Assembly (NCBI GenBank): GCA_905193585.1
Contig: CAJJPG010000071.1
Span: 1 to 9,640 of the forward strand
DNA length: 9,640 nt
Reading direction: 5' to 3'
Origin: an uncultured Oscillospiraceae bacterium
Lineage (GTDB): Bacteria; Bacillota; Clostridia; Oscillospirales; Acutalibacteraceae
The translations under genes and the position numbers were made by a program. The notes under the pieces were generated by a model. That model was given only the letters and a program-made list of their open reading frames with translations. It ran no database searches and was not told the origin of the DNA. Positions 1-7,275 of the stretch are shown piece by piece; positions within the stretch are counted from its first letter, which is position 1; every line of letters starts with the position of its first letter.

Positions 1-9
1 ACAAAACTC

Positions 10-43
10 ATAACCCTAAATATCGCTTGAAATTTAGGGTTAT
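10..43. repeat. 12-bp perfect hairpin downstream of the operon
   Basis: Bases 10-21 (ATAACCCTAAAT) pair perfectly with 32-43 around a 10-nt loop. On the minus strand, the direction of the operon, the stem is followed by TGAGTTTTGT, a weak and delayed T-tract. It may act as an inefficient terminator or as a 3'-end stabilising structure for the operon transcript. On the plus strand no T-tract follows. Confidence 0.5.
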
Positions 44-54
44 TCGACAGACTG

Positions 55-90
55 ATGGGCTGTTGCACTGCAACAGCCCATTTTAATTTT
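55..90 (+). terminator. Rho-independent terminator, plus-strand polarity
   Basis: Bases 55-66 pair with 70-81 in a 12-bp stem (core TGGGCTGTTGC) closed by a three-base ACT loop. On the plus strand TTTTAATTTT follows, the form of an intrinsic terminator. On the minus strand the stem is preceded by the A-rich tract and followed by CAGTCTGTCG with no T run. By shape it therefore stops transcription arriving from the left, for example from a convergent gene outside the window. It begins 12 bases past the stop of the minus-strand SGNH gene, so it may also mark that transcript's 3' end. Confidence 0.6.
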
Positions 91-92
91 AC

Positions 93-1058
93 CTAAATTT
101 TCACCGTTTTGCGGTATTCTTCGTAATCTTTATTCCAAATTTCAAAGTTTTTATCGCGGCGGCGGTCGGTAAGTTCGTAATTTCTGCTTAAATAATCGCC
201 CAAAAACATTGTGCATTTTCTCGCGCCGCGGTTGTTGAGGTGGTTGCCGCCGTCGCGTGTGTCGGTCTTCCAGTTAAAATCAAACCGCGCGCGGTCTATG
301 TTCATATCAATAAACGGAACGCCGTTTTTCTCGGCAAATTCCTTTACCGCGTTGTGCTTTCGGTAGCTCCATGAGCTTTGCGAAGGCAGCTCTAACAGTA
401 TTACCTTAATGCCGTTTGCGCGGCAGGCTTTAATAAAGGCGTTAGCCGCAGTTTTTGAGGCAAGCGGTATTTCCGCTTTTTCTTTGCTTTTAACCATATA
501 CTCCCCGCCCATATAGCCCTTAACATCATTGCTGAGCCACTGCCCCTTGGGCGCGCAGTGTGCGGTAAAGCGCGGCTTTTTCAAAAGCTCATCGGGCTTG
601 ACTTTTTTCCAGCGGTCATGGTACTGAAAAACCGAAAAGCAGGAGCCGAGCGAGGTGTTTATAATTTTCGCGGCGCTTTCCACCGCCTTCGATTTTGTAA
701 AAAAGCCGTCGGTCTCTAAAATTACCACCTTAGGCTTGTGGCATTTTAAAATATCGTTCAACATAACATACGCCTGCGCCACGGTCTGCCGCCCCTCGCC
801 GCTTACATATGACGTGTAGCCGTAATTTTTCCAAAGCTCCATAGGCGAAAAGCCGCTGTATGCATCGGAATTGCCTATAACGGCAACGTCAATTGTATTT
901 TTCGGCTCGGAGTAAAAGCCGTGTGCGCTTGGGTTTACTATGCCCGCCTCTTTTGTGTTATCCTTTGGGGCAAGCATATATGAAAACGACACCACCGAAA
1001 ACACAAGCACGGTAAAAAAGCCTGCCACGCGTATAAGGTTTTTAACACCCTTTTTCAT
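93..1058 (-). CDS. Membrane-anchored SGNH-fold protein, DltD/AlgJ-like, MBOAT partner
   Basis: This 321-aa protein probably assists acyl transfer onto an extracellular polymer, next to the MBOAT enzyme encoded just before it. A basic N-terminus (MKKGVKNLIR) is followed by one hydrophobic segment at about 11-30, with the rest predicted outside the cell. The nucleophile block is IGNSDAYSGFSP with Ser64. VVILETDGFF at 111-120 is a core strand of the fold. The C-terminal DGGNHLNNRGARK supplies candidate catalytic Asp269 and His273. Classical DltD is roughly 100 residues longer, and this protein resembles the short clostridial SGNH proteins that travel with AlgI-like MBOATs. The ATG start has AGAGG eight bases upstream. 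It is the last gene of the operon, 45 bases after the MBOAT stop. Family placement is firm; orthology to DltD is not. Confidence 0.8.
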   Translation of the reverse strand: MKKGVKNLIRVAGFFTVLVFSVVSFSYMLAPKDNTKEAGIVNPSAHGFYSEPKNTIDVAVIGNSDAYSGFSPMELWKNYGYTSYVSGEGRQTVAQAYVMLNDILKCHKPKVVILETDGFFTKSKAVESAAKIINTSLGSCFSVFQYHDRWKKVKPDELLKKPRFTAHCAPKGQWLSNDVKGYMGGEYMVKSKEKAEIPLASKTAANAFIKACRANGIKVILLELPSQSSWSYRKHNAVKEFAEKNGVPFIDMNIDRARFDFNWKTDTRDGGNHLNNRGARKCTMFLGDYLSRNYELTDRRRDKNFEIWNKDYEEYRKTVKI

Positions 1059-1083
1059 AAAAATTACCTCTTAAAACTCAGTC

Positions 1084-1100
1084 TGTCGAAAAATCCGACA
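1084..1100. repeat. Small intergenic stem-loop between MBOAT and SGNH genes
   Basis: TGTCG (1084-1088) pairs with CGACA (1096-1100) around a 7-nt loop in the 45-bp gap. The stem is only 5 bp and no T-tract follows on the minus strand, so it is not a convincing terminator. Transcription of the SGNH gene from the upstream operon promoter is expected to continue. It overlaps the 13-base sequence that recurs inverted beyond the SGNH gene. Confidence 0.3.
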
Positions 1101-1103
1101 CGC

Positions 1104-2690
1104 TCAAAACTGTCCGTAAATAAAATCTACCGCCTCGTAACCTATGCCGTAAGCGCCGAAGATTATAACCGAAAGCACAAGCGCCAGATACACCGCCCAG
1201 CGCGCGGGCAATACCCACCGCGCTATGCTTTCCCTTATTTCAATGCCCTTTTCCTGCAAAAGACTGACAGTGAAAATCACCGCCGCGCCTATGGCGGTTA
1301 TAAGAAAATCCGCCCTATCCATACCGCAGAGCAGCGCGTCCTTTAAAAACGTACCGCCGCCGAAATCGGTAAATATGCGCTTTATCATAAAGAACCATTC
1401 GCACACGGTGTCTGCACGGAAAAGCATCATTCCGCCTATTACCAAAATTAAAGTCCTGAATATTCTGAATATATTTATAGCTGCCGAGTCACGCTTAATT
1501 TTAAGCGCGGAGAAGAATTTCGCTATAAGCGGCTCTGCGTACATTCCGAGCATCATTATTATGTAATAATAAAGCCCGTAAACAATATATTTCCAGCCCG
1601 CGCCGTGCCAAAAGCCTATGCCGAACCAGGTGAAAAACAGAGCAAACGACGCGGGAACAAGCGACCCCAAAAATTCGTTCAAATGCTCCTTTGCAAAGCG
1701 CGAAAGCTTCATAAACGGCTTTGAAAGCGAGACGGAATAGAAAACATAGTCCTTAAGCCACGCGCCGAGGGTTATGTGCCACCGCCGCCAAAATTCGTTT
1801 ACCGATTTTGAGAAAAACGGGCGGCAGAAGTTTTCCGACATTGTAACGCCGAACAGCTGCCCGCTGCCTATTACAATATCCATACAGCCCGAAAACTCGG
1901 CGTAAATTTGCAGGGTGTAAAGCACGCCCGCCAAAAGTATTACGCTGCCCGAGTATTTACCCGCGCTGCCGAACACCTCTGAAACCAGTATGTTTGCGCG
2001 GTCGGCTATAACCATTTTTTTGAAAAGTCCCCACACTATGCGCTGCAGGGCAAAGGCGGTGCGGTCGTAGTCAAACGGGTGCCCCTCGTAAAGATTATCG
2101 GCAAGCAGATCGTACCTGCCTATGGGACCCTCCACTATCTGCGGGAAAAAGCTTAAAAACAGGGCTAATTTTCCGAAATTTTCGGTAGCGCGGTATTTGC
2201 CGCGGTATACGTCTATAATATACCCCGCCGCCTGCAGAGTATAGTAGGATATTCCGAGCGGCAGTATAAACTTTAATTTCGGCAGATGCGCCCTAATATG
2301 CACAAGATGTGCCAAAAATTTCGCCGTGTGCAGGAAAAAGCCCGAATATTTTAAAACCAGCAATATGCCGAAAACAAAAAGCACCGCCGATACCACAACA
2401 GCCTTTTTCTGCCATACAATATCCGCTTTAAGTTTTTTTCGGTCTTCCTTTTCAAGCCCTTTTTTAGCAAGGGCAAAGCCGTCGTTTATCTTATTTATAA
2501 ACACGCCGGCAAAATACACCGCCGCGGTGGTAATAACAAGAAAAACCGCCAGCTTGCCGCTGTTTATCATGTAAAAAATATAGCTTGAAACAAGCAGCAC
2601 TACCCACTTGTATTTTTTCGGCGACAGTGTGTAGCATAAAAACACGCTGCCCAAAAAAAGCAAAAGATAGCTGTACGAGGTATAGCTCAT
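1104..2690 (-). CDS. MBOAT-family O-acyltransferase, AlgI/PatA-like
   Basis: This 528-aa polytopic membrane enzyme is predicted to move an acyl group from a cytoplasmic donor, here probably the adjacent carrier protein, to a surface acceptor. Hydrophobic segments start at the N-terminus and recur to the C-terminus. The family signature FFPQIVEGPIGRY lies at 181-193, the first conserved histidine block FWRRWHITLGAWLKDYVF at 300-317 (His305), and the second, FWHGAGW, at 360-366 with catalytic-type His362. DltB is nearer 400 residues. The length, the WRRWH and WHGAGW forms and the C-terminal segments after 400 are closer to AlgI. The start lies 5 bases past the carrier-protein stop; GAGGA sits 12 bases upstream, a weak site suggesting coupled translation. 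It takes the role of dltB in the cluster, but I avoid that symbol because the sequence is AlgI-like. Confidence 0.88.
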   Translation of the reverse strand: MSYTSYSYLLLFLGSVFLCYTLSPKKYKWVVLLVSSYIFYMINSGKLAVFLVITTAAVYFAGVFINKINDGFALAKKGLEKEDRKKLKADIVWQKKAVVVSAVLFVFGILLVLKYSGFFLHTAKFLAHLVHIRAHLPKLKFILPLGISYYTLQAAGYIIDVYRGKYRATENFGKLALFLSFFPQIVEGPIGRYDLLADNLYEGHPFDYDRTAFALQRIVWGLFKKMVIADRANILVSEVFGSAGKYSGSVILLAGVLYTLQIYAEFSGCMDIVIGSGQLFGVTMSENFCRPFFSKSVNEFWRRWHITLGAWLKDYVFYSVSLSKPFMKLSRFAKEHLNEFLGSLVPASFALFFTWFGIGFWHGAGWKYIVYGLYYYIIMMLGMYAEPLIAKFFSALKIKRDSAAINIFRIFRTLILVIGGMMLFRADTVCEWFFMIKRIFTDFGGGTFLKDALLCGMDRADFLITAIGAAVIFTVSLLQEKGIEIRESIARWVLPARWAVYLALVLSVIIFGAYGIGYEAVDFIYGQF

Positions 2691-2695
2691 AGCGG

Positions 2696-2923
2696 TTATT
2701 CGTCCTCTAATCTTTTAACCATTGCGTAAATTGCCTCGGCACTTTTAAAGTTCTCGGGCACAATGTCAATAGGGGTTATTTCAATATCAAATTCATCATT
2801 AAGTTCGCTCACAAGCTGCACTATTTTAAGTGAATCCAGAATTTTATCCCCTATAAGGTCGGTCTCGCGCGAATAATCAATTCCCGGTTTTATTTCTTCC
2901 AGTATTTTTATAACCTGCTCCAT
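2696..2923 (-). CDS. dltC: Acyl/aminoacyl carrier protein, DltC-like
   Basis: This 75-aa carrier protein is predicted to hold an acyl group as a thioester on a 4'-phosphopantetheine arm, loaded by the adenylation enzyme encoded just upstream and passed to the MBOAT enzyme encoded just downstream. The attachment site is Ser31 in the LDSLKIVQL motif at helix II, matching the DSx pattern of DltC and other carrier proteins. The length and acidic character fit. The start ATG is preceded by GAGGAG with 9 bases of spacing. It lies 16 bases after the adenylation gene. The dltC symbol reflects role and context; because the acyl group may not be D-alanine, read it as DltC-like. It is too short to tell from sequence alone which acyl group it carries. 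Confidence 0.85.
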   Translation of the reverse strand: MEQVIKILEEIKPGIDYSRETDLIGDKILDSLKIVQLVSELNDEFDIEITPIDIVPENFKSAEAIYAMVKRLEDE

Positions 2924-2932
2924 TGAATATTA

Positions 2933-2938
2933 CTCCTC
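2933..2938 (-). promoter_or_regulatory. Ribosome binding site of the carrier-protein gene
   Basis: On the minus strand GAGGAG lies 9 bases before the ATG at 2923 and immediately follows the TGA of the adenylation gene. It is the strongest internal ribosome binding site of the acylation genes, consistent with the need for more carrier protein than enzyme. Confidence 0.7.
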
Positions 2939-2939
2939 A

Positions 2940-4451
2940 TCAGATATTTTTGTAATTAGCCGTAAGCCATTTACGGTCGGTCTTGCCGTTTGCGTTTATC
3001 GGCATTGCTTTAATGCGTATTATTTTTTGCGGCAGCATATAATCGGGCAGTCGGCTTTTTAATGCGTTCATTATTTCCGATACGTCCTTTTGCCTGCCTG
3101 TGTAAACAAGAATTATTTTATCCTCTTGCTTGTCGTATATGACCGTTGCGGAGGAAAGCCCCTCCGCCGCATATGCCGCTGCCTCAATTTCGCCAAGCTC
3201 AATGCGGTAGCCCATATGCTTTATTTGAAAATCCTTGCGCGAAATATATATGAGTTCGCCGTTTTCGTTCCGCTTTACAAGGTCGCCCGTTTTATAAACC
3301 GTTTCGGGATAGGCGGTGTTCAGAGGGTTCTGCACAAACGACGCCGCTGTTTTTTCGGGGTTGTTGTAATACCCCATTGCCAAAAACGAGCCGCGGGCGT
3401 ATAACTCGCCTTCTTCGCCCACATCTGCCGCAGTGCCGTCTTCTTTTACTACAAACACATCGCAGTTATCGCACGCTCTGCCTATCGGCAGGGTCTCGCC
3501 GTCGGAAAATTTGCGGTCAACTATATAATAGGTGCAAATATCCGTGGTTTCGGTAGGCCCGAAAAGGTTTGCGAAAAGCGCGTTCGGCAGCCTTTCACGC
3601 CAGTAATTAAGCGGCTTTACCGGCATAACCTCGCCCGCGAAAAGCACCTTTTCAAGATACTCCGGCGCAATATAATCAAGCACCTTTAAATTCGCAACTA
3701 TTGACAGCGCCGAGGGCACCCAGTAAATTGTGTTGACTTTTCTTTCGTTCATAAACTTTATTAAGTTTAAGGGGAAGGAAAAGAGCGTTTTCGGTATAAT
3801 ATGAAGTTCCGCTCCCGCATATACGGTGCTGAACACGTCGGATACCGACATACTGAAATAAAATGGGGTCTGGCTGCCGAAAACCGTATTTTCGTTTATT
3901 TTGAAAGTATCGGCGTACCATTTAATATAAGCAAGCACGCTGCGGTGGTTTACAACCGCACCCTTAGGCACGCCAGTTGAGCCGGATGTAAAAAGCACAT
4001 ACGCAGGGTCGGTATCTACCGTATTATCCCGTATTTTCCTGAGAGCCTCTTTATTCGGCGCATATTCCGCAGCCTCATTATAATACAGTACCGTGCCCTT
4101 AAAATCAATCTCACAAATTATGGATTTGCACGCGTCCGTCACCAAAACCGCGGCGGGATTCAATGTTTCAAATATCGCCTTTATGCGTTCCGCGGGCATA
4201 TCCGCGTCTATTACCGTGTAAAAGCAGCCGGCATATAATACCCCGAACATGGCGGTTAAATTTTCAACCGAGCGCTCGGCGATTACCGCAACGGGGGCTT
4301 TATACACCCCCGCCGCAGCTATTTTACTGCCGATACTCTGCACCGTTTTTAAAAACTCGCTGTAGGTAACGCTTTTGTTTTCATCGGCAAAAACGGTTTT
4401 TTCGGGTGAACACTCTGCCGAATGTTCAAGCATTTCAAGAATATTTTTCAT
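2940..4451 (-). CDS. Stand-alone adenylation enzyme, DltA-like, with altered acyl pocket
   Basis: This 503-aa enzyme of the ANL superfamily should use ATP to adenylate a carboxylic acid and load it on the neighbouring carrier protein. The P-loop TSGSTGVPKG is at 155-164, GPTET at 298-302, the YKTGD block at 386-390, the hinge region around Asp407 (SRKDFQIKHMGYR), and the catalytic lysine is Lys490 in NANGKTDRK. Length and context match DltA, D-alanine--poly(phosphoribitol) ligase. However, the A4 block reads PFYFSMSVSD where DltA and amino-acid adenylation domains have an F-D-x-S form, so the alpha-amino-binding Asp is Ser200. FAGEVMPV has Ala272 where Bacillus DltA has Cys (FCGEVLPV). D-alanine specificity is therefore doubtful. 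The ATG directly abuts the exporter's TAA, with AAGGGG inside that gene as binding site. An automatic annotation of dltA would be reasonable but uncertain. Confidence 0.85.
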   Translation of the reverse strand: MKNILEMLEHSAECSPEKTVFADENKSVTYSEFLKTVQSIGSKIAAAGVYKAPVAVIAERSVENLTAMFGVLYAGCFYTVIDADMPAERIKAIFETLNPAAVLVTDACKSIICEIDFKGTVLYYNEAAEYAPNKEALRKIRDNTVDTDPAYVLFTSGSTGVPKGAVVNHRSVLAYIKWYADTFKINENTVFGSQTPFYFSMSVSDVFSTVYAGAELHIIPKTLFSFPLNLIKFMNERKVNTIYWVPSALSIVANLKVLDYIAPEYLEKVLFAGEVMPVKPLNYWRERLPNALFANLFGPTETTDICTYYIVDRKFSDGETLPIGRACDNCDVFVVKEDGTAADVGEEGELYARGSFLAMGYYNNPEKTAASFVQNPLNTAYPETVYKTGDLVKRNENGELIYISRKDFQIKHMGYRIELGEIEAAAYAAEGLSSATVIYDKQEDKIILVYTGRQKDVSEIMNALKSRLPDYMLPQKIIRIKAMPINANGKTDRKWLTANYKNI

Positions 4452-7220
4452 TTATCTGCCCCTTATGGCGTCTATCGGGCGTTTTGACGCTATGCGTTTA
4501 ACAGGCAAAAAGCTTGCCGCAAACGCCACAAAAATACTCACAATCAAGAGCAAAGCCACCTGACGGACACCGAAGCTCAGCACCGTTACAAGCACGCCCA
4601 CATCATTGCGGATAATACTGTTTATTATAACCGTAGCCGCAAATACGCCGATTGCCGATAAAACAAAGTTTATCATAGCAATAATAAAGCTTTCCGAGAA
4701 GAAGATTCTGAAAACATCGTTGCTGCGGGAGCCTATGGCGCGCAAAATTCCTATTTCCTGCTTTTTGTAGGAAATGCTGGTGCCTATAAAGTTGGAAAGC
4801 ATTACAGCGGCAAACAAGGCAAAGCCCACGCCTATCCAGAAGAAGTATTTTGAAAGGGTTTTAAGTCCGTCGTTTATGGAATCAAGCTGGAAGGTTACCG
4901 AGTTTTGTATTGCGTAGCGCACGCCGCTGTCCTCATTGTAGCAGTAAGCCACAAGCGAGTGTACCGCGCTCTTTTCCTCGGGCATTGTGCCCACGGCAAA
5001 GCCGTATATTTTATCCGTTCCCTCGGTAAGCTCGTTATAAATACCGTCGGAGCAGACAACGGTGGATTTAAGCTTTGATTTATTACCCTCGGTCACATTA
5101 TCTATAACGCCTACTATCTTGCAGCCGCTTATATTCTCGTTGCTGTTTTCCTTGCCGAATACATTTTTCCACATTGAAACGGTGTTTTTATTTTTAAGCA
5201 GCTTTGCGTAATCGGCAGCGCCTGTTGCGTTTACCGTTTCTTTTTCGCGCGTGTCCGACTCATCGGAAAGGTTTGAAAGCGAATCGGCGGTTACTATAAT
5301 TTCCTTATCGCCGAGGGTCTTTTTCTCGCCGTCTATCCAAATTACCTTTTCGTTTGTTATATCCGAAATACGGGCAAGGTAATTTGAGTCAGCGTTAAAA
5401 TTATCGCCGTAAAAGGAAATATATCCTTCGGTTATCGGTGCCATTGCAGGTCTTTCGGCAATCATTTTATCCAAACAGCCATCGCCCACCATTGCAATTT
5501 CCGCGTAGCTGTAGTTCACCTCCGTGCTGAATTCATTAAAAAGAATCATATCCATCAGTTGTTCGGCTCTGCTTTTGTGGTCATTTTTCTCGGTAAGCGA
5601 CGCATAACGCGACATATCAAAACCTGTATCTATAACGGCGGTAACAGTATATTCCTTGCCGTCTAATGTAAACTTTTTGCCTATTAAATCGGTGTAGGTG
5701 CTGATTTTGGCGTAAACGGGGGTTTTGGTACCGTCCTTTGCGGTGTTGTAGGTTTTATTATCAAAATACTGCGCCTTTTTAAACACCTCGTAAATATAAT
5801 CGCTCACGGCAATTTCGTTTTTAGTGCCGTCGGGCAAATTACCTGCCAGTACCTTATAGCCCATTTCCTTTAAAACAGCGTCGTTTACGGTGGCAAAGCC
5901 GTTTATGACCGGGCAATAAATATTGTAGTCGGTTTCCGTAAGCTTTATTTCGGGGTTTGTATAGCTCGATATATCTCCGTTAAATTTAAGCGGCCGATAA
6001 ATACCGTGCATTTTAACATTCATGCCCGCCGATATATCGGAAAGCTCCTTTTCCGAAAAACGGTAGCCGTAATCGCGCCAGTAGTCGCCTGTCTTTTTCG
6101 ATTTTGCGACCGCAACCGATTTAACGCCCGAGTCAACAAGCGAATTTGTGCAGGTCCTGACATGGTTGTAAGAGCCGAAAGTATCGGAAAGCCCGAAAAG
6201 CCCGAACGCAATGCAGGAAAGCAGTATTGTTATTACAAGCCTTATCTTCTTGTGTTTAAGCCCGCTTGCGCCTATTTTAAAGGCGTTTGACATGGGCAGC
6301 TTTGATTTTATAAGTTTAAAGCCTGAGCCGTCGGCCGTTTTAATTTTTGATACATCGGTCTTTTTAAAGCGCGCGGCGGTTTTTGACTTTTCACCCACCG
6401 TAAGTTTCAAATCGCCCGATTTCAGCTTATCTATATAGTCGTTTATGGCGGCTCTGTCTTCCTCTGTTAGGTGGTAGCCCGCGGGAACCTCTACCGTATT
6501 GCCGCAAAACTCAATGCCGTCGGGCGTTTCGGCGTGTTCCGCCTCGCCGTCAAGCTCCACGTCGCTTATAACCTGCCCGTCGGAAAGCTCTATTATTCTG
6601 TCGGCATATTGCTCGGCAAATTCGCGGTCGTGCGATACAACTATTACAAGCTTTGTTTCGGATAACTTTTTCAGCGTATCAAATACCTGCTTGCCCGTAG
6701 CCGAGTCAAGCGCGCCCGTGGGCTCATCAGCCATTATTATTTCGGGCTTTTTAACAAGGGCGCGGGCTATTGCTACGCGCTGCTTTTGTCCGCCCGATAA
6801 TTCGTTGGGCTTTCTTGCGCCGAAGCCCTCTAAATCAACCTGCTTTAAAATGTCGTTTATTTCACTGTCGGAGGCCCGTCTTCCCTGCAGCTCTATTGCA
6901 AGGGCTATGTTTGCGCCCACCGAAAATTCGTCAAGCACGTTGTATTCCTGAAAAATAAAGCCGACATAGGTGTTTCGGTAAGAATCGAAATGCTGCTGCC
7001 TGAAATTCTTTGAGGAAACGCCCTTAATTATTATCTCGCCGCCGTCGTATTTATCAAGTCCGCCCAGCACATTAAGCAGGGTGGATTTACCGCTGCCCGA
7101 TTTACCCAGCAGGAAAACCATACCCTTTTCGGGAAACTTAAGGCTTATTTTATTAAGCGCCGTAACAGGCACGCCTTTTTTCGGTTTATAAATTTTAACA
7201 AGCTCTTTTGTTTCTAACAT
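4452..7220 (-). CDS. ABC exporter, ATPase fused to MacB/FtsX-type permease
   Basis: This 922-aa protein joins a nucleotide-binding domain to an FtsX-type permease. Walker A GKSGSGKST is at 39-47, the Q-loop Gln91 in FQEYNV, the signature LSGGQ at 141-145, Walker B IIMADE at 161-166 with the D-loop after it, and the switch histidine at 197 in VVSHD. A charged linker (about 215-310) leads to a first membrane segment near 327-346, then a large extracellular region to about 790, then three membrane segments to the C-terminus, ending in the FtsX-like KRIASKRPIDAIRG. This is the four-helix MacB/LolCD-type topology. Relatives export or protect against antimicrobial peptides and lipid-linked antibiotics by mechanotransmission; the substrate cannot be read here. 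It is the first gene behind a strong promoter and has AGGAGG five bases before the ATG. Confidence 0.9.
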   Translation of the reverse strand: MLETKELVKIYKPKKGVPVTALNKISLKFPEKGMVFLLGKSGSGKSTLLNVLGGLDKYDGGEIIIKGVSSKNFRQQHFDSYRNTYVGFIFQEYNVLDEFSVGANIALAIELQGRRASDSEINDILKQVDLEGFGARKPNELSGGQKQRVAIARALVKKPEIIMADEPTGALDSATGKQVFDTLKKLSETKLVIVVSHDREFAEQYADRIIELSDGQVISDVELDGEAEHAETPDGIEFCGNTVEVPAGYHLTEEDRAAINDYIDKLKSGDLKLTVGEKSKTAARFKKTDVSKIKTADGSGFKLIKSKLPMSNAFKIGASGLKHKKIRLVITILLSCIAFGLFGLSDTFGSYNHVRTCTNSLVDSGVKSVAVAKSKKTGDYWRDYGYRFSEKELSDISAGMNVKMHGIYRPLKFNGDISSYTNPEIKLTETDYNIYCPVINGFATVNDAVLKEMGYKVLAGNLPDGTKNEIAVSDYIYEVFKKAQYFDNKTYNTAKDGTKTPVYAKISTYTDLIGKKFTLDGKEYTVTAVIDTGFDMSRYASLTEKNDHKSRAEQLMDMILFNEFSTEVNYSYAEIAMVGDGCLDKMIAERPAMAPITEGYISFYGDNFNADSNYLARISDITNEKVIWIDGEKKTLGDKEIIVTADSLSNLSDESDTREKETVNATGAADYAKLLKNKNTVSMWKNVFGKENSNENISGCKIVGVIDNVTEGNKSKLKSTVVCSDGIYNELTEGTDKIYGFAVGTMPEEKSAVHSLVAYCYNEDSGVRYAIQNSVTFQLDSINDGLKTLSKYFFWIGVGFALFAAVMLSNFIGTSISYKKQEIGILRAIGSRSNDVFRIFFSESFIIAMINFVLSAIGVFAATVIINSIIRNDVGVLVTVLSFGVRQVALLLIVSIFVAFAASFLPVKRIASKRPIDAIRGR

Positions 7221-7225
7221 AATAG

Positions 7226-7231
7226 CCTCCT
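7226..7231 (-). promoter_or_regulatory. Ribosome binding site of the ABC exporter gene
   Basis: On the minus strand a consensus AGGAGG lies five bases (CTATT) before the ATG at 7220. It fixes the start of the exporter reading frame and indicates strong initiation for the first gene of the operon. Confidence 0.85.
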
Positions 7232-7240
7232 GTTTTTATC

Positions 7241-7275
7241 GTACCAACTGTACTAATTTGAATGGTACAGCTGTA
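7241..7275 (-). promoter_or_regulatory. Putative repressor operator over the transcription start
   Basis: Nested dyads cover the predicted start site. TACAGCTGTA (7266-7275) is a perfect 10-bp palindrome touching the -10 box. GTACCAACTGTAC (7241-7253) is an imperfect palindrome. The two halves are also inverted copies of each other: CAACTGTAC (7245-7253) against GTACAGCTG (7265-7273), eight of nine bases, and GTACCA (7241-7246) against TGGTAC (7263-7268), six of six. A site lying at or just after the start suggests a repressor, such as a TetR- or GntR-type dimer, but the regulator is not in the window. Confidence 0.55.

Noticed and set aside
1225..2574. Plus-strand open frames opposite the MBOAT gene
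   Set aside because: They lie wholly opposite a clear MBOAT gene, have no family motif and no convincing ribosome binding site; the translations are Ser/Thr/Pro- and Lys-rich as expected from antisense of membrane-protein codons.
6499..6951. 150-aa plus-strand open frame opposite the ATPase domain
   Set aside because: It is antisense to the Walker A, signature and Walker B region of the exporter, shows Ser/Pro-rich composition and no recognisable domain.
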